A stretch of DNA of 64,000 bases, taken from Chromobacterium sp. IIBBL 290-4. GTDB taxonomy: Bacteria > Pseudomonadota > Gammaproteobacteria > Burkholderiales > Chromobacteriaceae. Under the pieces are notes generated by a model that made no database searches, was not told the DNA's origin, and was given only the letters and a program-made list of their open reading frames with translations. Position numbers and translations under genes: made by a program. The stretch covers positions 3,100,001-3,164,000 of the forward strand of contig NZ_CP100128.1 of assembly GCF_024207115.1 (NCBI RefSeq). Reading direction: 5' to 3'. Shown here piece after piece: positions 58,955 through 64,000 of the stretch (its first letter is position 1; the number at the start of each line of letters is the position of its first letter).

Positions 58955-61402
58955 TTATCCCGAAGGGTGGTAGGCGGCGTTTGTTTTGCAAAATAGCTCG
59001 ATGAAGGCATCCGCCTCCATCGGCGGGGCATAGAGAAAGCCTTGCCCCAAGCGGCAGCCGGCCTCTAGCAGAAAGTTGGCTTGACGCTTGGTTTCCACGC
59101 CCTCGGCGATCACTTGCAAGTCCAGCTTGCCTGCCAGCGCGATAATGGCTTCGCATAGGGCTTGATCGCGCGCGTCTACGTCCAGCTGGCGGATGAAGGA
59201 TTGGTCTATTTTGAGATAGTCCAGATTGTATTGTTTCAGGTATGACAACGCGGAATAGCCGGTTCCAAAGTCGTCCAGGGCGATCATGAAGCCCGCCGAG
59301 CGGTAGAGGTCTAGCGCTTGCCTGACCTTGGGGTCGGCGTCAAGCAGCAGTCTTTCGGTGATTTCCAGCACCAAGGTATTGGTCGGCATGCCGGCTTCAC
59401 GGGCTTTATGTATCCAGCGCGTGTGGTTTTGCTCGTCGCGGAAGTGCAAAGCGGAAACATTGATGGAGACCTGCGGCGCGCGGTCCAACGATGAGAGCCA
59501 GCGGCTCAGTTGCCGAAGCGCTTCGTCGAATACCCATTCGCTGATCGGGCCAATCATGCCGCACTCTTCCGCGATGGGAATGAACACGCTGGGGGAAATC
59601 TCCCCGGTTTGTTCGTGGCGCCATCTCAATAACGCTTCCGCTTTGACCACCTTCCCGTCGGCGAGATCGACGATGGGCTGGAATAGCAGGCGGAGCGCGC
59701 CATGCTCCAGGGCTTGATGCAGTCCGCTGGAGATTTGCAGGCGGATTTCGGCGGCCTTTTGCATGGCGGGGGCGTAGAAGCAGCAGCGATTGCGTCCGGC
59801 CTGTTTGGCGCCGTACATGGCTTGGTCGGCATTGCGCAATAGTTCGCTGACCGCCGCGCCGTCCGTGGGCGCGAGCGCGATGCCGATGCTGCCGCTCACA
59901 TAGCAGGTCATCTGCTCCAGCTGCACCGGCTCGCTTAATTTGTCCAACAGTTTCTGCGCGGTCTGGTCGATCTGCGACGGCGCGCGCACATCGCCCAGCA
60001 CGATGCAGAACTCGTCGCCGCCCAGCCGCGCCACCGTGTCGCTGGCGCGCACGCACGCTTGCAGCCGCGCGGCGATGATGGTCAGCAGATGGTCTCCCGC
60101 CGCGTGGCCCAGCGAGTCGTTGACGTGCTTGAAATGATCCAGATCGATCAACAGCACCGCCACCATCTTGCGGTGGCGGGTCGCCTGAGCCAGTTCGTAT
60201 TCCAGGCGGTCGAACAGCATGCGCCGGTTGCTCAGATTGGTCAGCGGGTCATGCTTGGCCAGAAAGTCCAGTTGCTCCTGGGCGGCCAGCACCGAGCTGA
60301 TGTCGGAAAACACCAAAACGAAATGCGTGATTTTGCCATTGTGGCCGGGCACGGCGCTTAGGCTTTCCCAAATGCTGATGCTATGGCCGCGATGGTGGAG
60401 GTAGCTGACATTGCCTTGCCACAGCTTGCGTTCGCCGTTTTGCAGCTGTTCGATCAAGCCGGCGCTGTGCGGCTTGAGGTAGAGCGAGTCGATGCTGGCC
60501 CAGCCCAGGGCCTCCGCTTCGCTGTAGCCGGTTTGCTCGGTGAAGGCCGGGTTGATGGAAACCACTTTGCGTTCCGCGTCCAGGATGGCGATCCCCTCGG
60601 CGGTGGAATCGAAAACCGTGACGGCCTGGCGCAGCCTCTCCTCGGTCTGGCGCCGCGTGGTGATGTCTTGCAGCACGCCTATGATGCGGCAATTCTGGTG
60701 CAGTTCGTCGAAACGCTTGCCGTGCGCTTCGAGCCAGCGTTCGCCGTCGGCGCCGCCATCTTGCAGGCGGAAGGAAACGGTGAAACTGCCGCCCTCCTGG
60801 CGGGTTTGTTCCATGGCCTGCATCACGGCCGGCAGGTCGCGGCGGTCTATTTTTTCCAGAAAGTTGCGGATGGGTTCGCTGATCACCTGGTTGCGCGGCA
60901 GCATGTCGAGCCCGTTCAGGCTATAGATGTTCAGATGATCGATGTCCGCGCGCCATTCCCAGATTTCCAGCCGGGCTGCTTGCATGGCCTTGCTGAACCG
61001 TCCCAGCAGGGCATCCGCGTCTTGCTGGATGTGCGAGCGCGACATCGCCATTTGCAGCGTGGCGTGCAGTTCGCGCGGCGAGACGGGTTTGACCAGATAG
61101 CCATAGGGCAGGGCGCTTTCGGCGCGTTGCAGCGTCGCATCCTCCGCATAGGCGCTGAGAAAAACGATGGGCGTTTTCAAGGCCAGATAGATTTCAGTGG
61201 CGGCATCGACGCCGTCCATCGCCCCCTCCAGATGGATATCCATCAATACCAGGTCCGGGCGCTCTTCCTTGGCCTTGTCTATGGCCAGCTTGCCGGTCGC
61301 CACCACGGCGCAGACGGTATAGCCGAGCGCTTGCAACTGGAGCTGCAAGTCCATGGCGATGATGCGTTCGTCTTCGACAATCAGGATGCGGCCCGCTTTC
61401 AT
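58955..61402 (-). CDS. Response regulator with PAS, GGDEF and EAL domains (c-di-GMP control)
   Basis: 815 aa. Domains in order: receiver (about 1-120; RILIVEDERIIAMDLQLQLQ and the phosphorylated Asp in PDLVLMDIHLEGAMDGVDAA), two PAS regions (about 140-385, LDAERKVVSINPAFTEQTGY in the second), GGDEF (about 395-555; ARLGGDEFCIVLG) and EAL (about 565-815; VKAEALLRWRHEQTG and IALDDFGTGYSALSYLKQYN). Both catalytic signatures are intact, so it may make and break c-di-GMP, with phosphorylation choosing the direction. It overlaps the upstream histidine kinase gene by four bases (ATGA), so the two form one signalling pair. Confidence 0.94.
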   Translation of the reverse strand: MKAGRILIVEDERIIAMDLQLQLQALGYTVCAVVATGKLAIDKAKEERPDLVLMDIHLEGAMDGVDAATEIYLALKTPIVFLSAYAEDATLQRAESALPYGYLVKPVSPRELHATLQMAMSRSHIQQDADALLGRFSKAMQAARLEIWEWRADIDHLNIYSLNGLDMLPRNQVISEPIRNFLEKIDRRDLPAVMQAMEQTRQEGGSFTVSFRLQDGGADGERWLEAHGKRFDELHQNCRIIGVLQDITTRRQTEERLRQAVTVFDSTAEGIAILDAERKVVSINPAFTEQTGYSEAEALGWASIDSLYLKPHSAGLIEQLQNGERKLWQGNVSYLHHRGHSISIWESLSAVPGHNGKITHFVLVFSDISSVLAAQEQLDFLAKHDPLTNLSNRRMLFDRLEYELAQATRHRKMVAVLLIDLDHFKHVNDSLGHAAGDHLLTIIAARLQACVRASDTVARLGGDEFCIVLGDVRAPSQIDQTAQKLLDKLSEPVQLEQMTCYVSGSIGIALAPTDGAAVSELLRNADQAMYGAKQAGRNRCCFYAPAMQKAAEIRLQISSGLHQALEHGALRLLFQPIVDLADGKVVKAEALLRWRHEQTGEISPSVFIPIAEECGMIGPISEWVFDEALRQLSRWLSSLDRAPQVSINVSALHFRDEQNHTRWIHKAREAGMPTNTLVLEITERLLLDADPKVRQALDLYRSAGFMIALDDFGTGYSALSYLKQYNLDYLKIDQSFIRQLDVDARDQALCEAIIALAGKLDLQVIAEGVETKRQANFLLEAGCRLGQGFLYAPPMEADAFIELFCKTNAAYHPSG

Positions 61403-62838
61403 GGCGCTTCTCCCGCGTCGAAAATGGCAAAGCGCGCCTCAATGCTGACGCCGGGGGCGTTGTCGCTGATTTCCAGGGTCGCGCCCATTTGCTCCGCCAG
61501 CATCGGCACCAGTTGCAAGCCCAGCGAGGAGGTGGCGCCTTCGCGCGCGGGTTTCGGCATGCCGACGCCATGGTCGGCGACGGTCAGTCTGGCGTGCTTG
61601 TCGTCCTCGCGCTCCAAGCGCAGCCAGATGGTGCCTTGTCCTTCCGGATAGGCGTGCTTGATCGCGTTGGTGAGCAGTTCGTTGATCAGCAAGCCGCAAG
61701 GCGTGGCGCGTTGCAGTTCGATGCAGACTTCGCCGGCCGGCGCGATCAGTTCCACCCGCAAACGGCCGGCTTGCAGGCCATAGCTGCTCATCATCAATTG
61801 ATTGAAGCGCTGCAGGTATTCGCCCAGATCGACTTTGGAAAAGTCATGGCGCTCATACAGCAATTGGTGGATCAAGGCCATCGAGCGCACCCGGGTTTGG
61901 CTTTCCTGCAGGGCCTGGCGGGCGCTTTCCTCCCGCACGTAATGGGTTTGCATATTGAGCAGGCTGATGATGACTTGCAGGTTGTTTTTCACCCGATGGT
62001 GCACTTCGTTCAGCAGGGTGGTTTTTTCCTGCAGCGCCATTTCCAATTGGTTTTGCGCCTGCTTGCGGGCGGTCATATCGACAATGCCGGCCAGCACCAT
62101 GGGGCCATCTTCGGTGACGATGGGGTTGAGGCCGATCTCGATGGGGAATTCGCTGCCGTCCTTGCGCAGGCCGAACAAATCGCGGCCCACGCCCATGGGG
62201 CGGGCTTCGGGCTGGTGTTGGAAGCGCTGCCTCAATTGGCCGTGCTGCTTGCGGAAGCGCTCAGGAACCAGCCGCTCCATTTGCATGCCGAGCAGTTCTC
62301 CGCCGCGGTAGCCGAATAGCAATTCGGCAAGCCGGTTGAACAAGGTGATGACGCCGGACTCGTTCACCATGACCATGGCGTTGGGAGATTCCTGCACTAC
62401 CAGATGGAAGCGTTCTTCCAGGCGTTTGCGCGAGCTGATGTCGCGAGTGATCTTGGCATAGCCCTTCAATCCGCCTGCCGTGTTGTAAATCGGCGTCAGC
62501 AGGATGTCGGCGAGGAAGCGGCTGCCGTCCTTGCGAACGCGCCAGGCTTCGCCGGCATGGCGCCCTTCCTGGCTGGCGATGGCCAATTCCTGCGTCGCTT
62601 TTGCCATGGGATTGCCGTCGGGGGGATAGAAAAGGCTGAAGTGCCGGCCTATCACCTCTTCCGCTTGATAGCCTTCCATTCTCTCGGCGCCGGCGTTCCA
62701 GCTGCGGATGCGGCCATCCGCGTCCAGCAGATAAATCGCGTAGTCTTCCACGCAATTGACCAGCAGCCTGAAACAGGCTTCGCTTTCGTCGCTGTCAGAC
62801 AACGGTTCATTGAGCAGCAAGGTGGTGCGAGGGGTCAT
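61399..62838 (-). CDS. PAS-containing sensor histidine kinase (HisKA_2 / HWE-like)
   Basis: 479 aa, no membrane helices, so a cytoplasmic sensor. Two PAS domains (about 20-145 and 150-265; FRLLVNCVEDYAIYLLDADG and LVVQESPNAMVMVNESGVIT) precede a HisKA_2 phosphoacceptor segment LLNEVHHRVKNNLQVIISLL and an ATPase domain with NELLTNAIKHAYPEGQGTIW and ADHGVGMPKPAREGATSSLG. The start ATG at 62838 follows AAGGGGATTCC. It should phosphorylate the overlapping receiver-GGDEF-EAL protein in response to light, redox or ligand sensed by PAS. Confidence 0.92.
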   Translation of the reverse strand: MTPRTTLLLNEPLSDSDESEACFRLLVNCVEDYAIYLLDADGRIRSWNAGAERMEGYQAEEVIGRHFSLFYPPDGNPMAKATQELAIASQEGRHAGEAWRVRKDGSRFLADILLTPIYNTAGGLKGYAKITRDISSRKRLEERFHLVVQESPNAMVMVNESGVITLFNRLAELLFGYRGGELLGMQMERLVPERFRKQHGQLRQRFQHQPEARPMGVGRDLFGLRKDGSEFPIEIGLNPIVTEDGPMVLAGIVDMTARKQAQNQLEMALQEKTTLLNEVHHRVKNNLQVIISLLNMQTHYVREESARQALQESQTRVRSMALIHQLLYERHDFSKVDLGEYLQRFNQLMMSSYGLQAGRLRVELIAPAGEVCIELQRATPCGLLINELLTNAIKHAYPEGQGTIWLRLEREDDKHARLTVADHGVGMPKPAREGATSSLGLQLVPMLAEQMGATLEISDNAPGVSIEARFAIFDAGEAP

Positions 62839-62935
62839 GGAATCCCCTTGGCGAATCGCCTGAAGACAAAATGGCTGACCGCATCGAAATGGCGATGATT
62901 TCGAATCAGGCTTGCTCTCTGAGATATAAGACATG

Positions 62936-62960
62936 CTTAGTGCGAATTGATCTCACTAAG
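62936..62960. promoter_or_regulatory. Inverted repeat upstream of the histidine kinase gene
   Basis: CTTAGTG (62936-62942) and CACTAAG (62954-62960) are exact inverse complements around an 11-base AT-rich spacer, about 100 bases upstream of the kinase start. It may be an operator; the binding protein is unknown. Confidence 0.45.
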
Positions 62961-63039
62961 TATTTGCACTTGCCGGTTTTGGCGAGAGGACAGGGCGCGG
63001 CGCCCATGGGGAGCGATGTCTGGTCTGTCTTGAGCGAGT

Positions 63040-63071
63040 GCCCCGCCAGCGATGCTGCTTGCCGGCGGGGC
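63040..63071 (-). terminator. Hairpin after the BKACE-like gene
   Basis: GCCCCGCC and GGCGGGGC arms (about 63040-63047 and 63064-63071) flank 16 bases immediately downstream of the stop at 63080. The stem is strong but lacks a T tract, so it may act with Rho or protect the mRNA end. Confidence 0.5.
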
Positions 63072-63079
63072 GAGTGCGG

Positions 63080-64000
63080 TCAAGCCTCGACGCTTTCCAC
63101 GGCTTCGGCGTGCAGGCGCTGGCGCGGCATGCGCAGATCCCGTCGGAGCTCGTCCGCGTCCATGACATGGTAGCCGCGTTGCTCCAGCTCTTCGCGCAAG
63201 CCCTTCACCTGTTCGGCGCTTCTAGCCTTGCGGATGCCGCCGGGCACATGCGGATCGATCAGGTTCAGTCCATCCTCCAGGCCGACGCGGATGCCGTCCA
63301 AATCCAGAGCGATGGCGACATCGACCAGGATGGCGTGCAGCGCGCCCGGCAGCAGCAAGGAAATCCGGCAATCACGGAAATGTTGGCGCAATTGTTTGAC
63401 GGTGGGCCGCAGCTGTTCGGCTGCCAGCTTGGCGGCGGCGGCGGTTTCCTCCTGTTGCAGCAGGGCTTGAATCTGCTTGCGGGACGCGGGGTCGATCAGC
63501 GAGTCGTCTTCCACCTCTCCGCTGACCGGGTCGCGGCGATGCTGGTCCACGCCGGCCACCAGCATGAACAAGACCGGCGCGCCGCTGTCTTGCAAGGGCT
63601 GGCGATACAGCGTGATCGCGTTTTCGGTGATGATGTGGTTGAACACCTCGATTTCCGGACGAACGCCGGTCTGCTGGAAATGCTCCAGCTGTTCTCTCAG
63701 GAAGCCATTCGGATTGTCATAGCCTCCCCCTGTCTGGAAAACCACCGGTCCCGGGCTCAGCGAGGCGATCTCAGGCGCGGCGTAGCCCGCGTAGTTTTTC
63801 AGATGGGCGCGGCGCAAGGGGCTTTGCGAGGCAGAACGATCGCCGCGAGCGCTGGTGGAAAGGTTCAGCAACGTGGCGGGAGCGGACAGGCGCATGGCCG
63901 GCACGATGTTTTCGTATTGATCCAGTACGATTTGATTGCGCTGCTGGCCTGCGCTGATGGGCGCGCCCAGTCCCGGGATGGCGAGCTTGACCTGATCCGC
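63080..64000 (-). CDS. BKACE-like 3-keto-5-aminohexanoate cleavage family protein (5' end outside window)
   Basis: At least 306 aa are visible and the frame stays open to the right edge. SLSPGPVVFQTGGGYDNPNG, then GVRPEIEVFNHIITENAITL and a late IALDLDGIRVGLEDGLNLID resemble the beta-keto acid cleavage (BKACE) family, TIM-barrel enzymes that split a keto acid with acetyl-CoA; the GIRVGLEDGLNL block and the C-terminal AEQVKGLREELEQRGYHVMD are typical. The zinc His pair at the family's N-terminus would lie outside the window or is not obvious here. Substrate unknown; the identity is moderately certain. Confidence 0.65.
   Translation of the reverse strand, partial: ADQVKLAIPGLGAPISAGQQRNQIVLDQYENIVPAMRLSAPATLLNLSTSARGDRSASQSPLRRAHLKNYAGYAAPEIASLSPGPVVFQTGGGYDNPNGFLREQLEHFQQTGVRPEIEVFNHIITENAITLYRQPLQDSGAPVLFMLVAGVDQHRRDPVSGEVEDDSLIDPASRKQIQALLQQEETAAAAKLAAEQLRPTVKQLRQHFRDCRISLLLPGALHAILVDVAIALDLDGIRVGLEDGLNLIDPHVPGGIRKARSAEQVKGLREELEQRGYHVMDADELRRDLRMPRQRLHAEAVESVEA

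Noticed and set aside
58732..59004. Plus-strand open frame of 90 codons near the 3' end of the response regulator
   Set aside because: Overlaps the end of a well-supported gene, lacks a ribosome site, and has no family resemblance.

Overview
The window is GC-rich, densely packed beta-proteobacterial chromosome, most like Chromobacterium or a close relative (inferred from gene content and order, not from a database search). Two blocks point that way: exbB-exbD-lpxK-Trm112-kdsB-adk, and argA/ctpA/envC/gpmI. No rRNA, tRNA or CRISPR array was seen. Most of it is chromosomal backbone, interrupted by one insertion sequence, a few lower-GC patches and several accessory clusters.

Layout. 1-6.6 kb: the end of an OprB-type porin, then a likely iron-uptake operon (secreted beta-propeller, Tat-exported DyP peroxidase, FbpABC-type ABC transporter). 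6.6-10.2 kb: a disturbed region with an orphan periplasmic binding protein and an IS5/IS903-type element that has replaced the middle of a GNAT acetyltransferase gene. 10.4-19.5 kb: minus-strand housekeeping genes (DUF456, ppk1, yggX, argA, ctpA, envC, gpmI). 19.6-25.2 kb: an ArsR regulator, a DUF4442 protein, the exbBD-lpxK-Trm112-kdsB-adk run and a hemolysin III-type membrane protein. 25.3-31.7 kb: small accessory genes, a DegP-type lipoprotein protease, nth-rsxB and a LysR regulator divergent from a carboxymuconolactone decarboxylase/tautomerase/DUF4865 operon. 33.1-37.1 kb: a lower-GC island with a methyltransferase, a DsbA-family protein, a paired SMR exporter, a deaminase and a MarR regulator; TGCATGC-type motifs recur upstream of both dsbA and marR. 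37.5-47.1 kb: a MetA-type outer-membrane protein, GNAT, acs and actP-DUF485 (acetate uptake and activation), a methyltransferase, cytochrome b561 with two YceI proteins, and small proteins. 47.5-50.6 kb: a secreted sphingomyelinase-like enzyme and a nickel/cobalt efflux pair (rcnA/rcnR) with two visible RcnR-type operators.

50.6-56 kb holds the most unusual cluster: four minus-strand genes, in order of transcription a beta-rich unknown, a VioB-N-like ferritin-fold protein, a LodA-type quinoprotein oxidase and its LodB-type flavoprotein partner. 56.2-57.2 kb has a holin/endolysin-like pair with no other phage gene in view. 57.2-62.8 kb is a c-di-GMP signalling block: a diguanylate cyclase, and a PAS histidine kinase overlapping a receiver-PAS-GGDEF-EAL response regulator. 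The window ends inside a BKACE-like beta-keto acid cleavage enzyme.

Starts were chosen from Shine-Dalgarno spacing, signal peptides and overlaps. All family assignments come from reading the translated sequence; none was checked by search.
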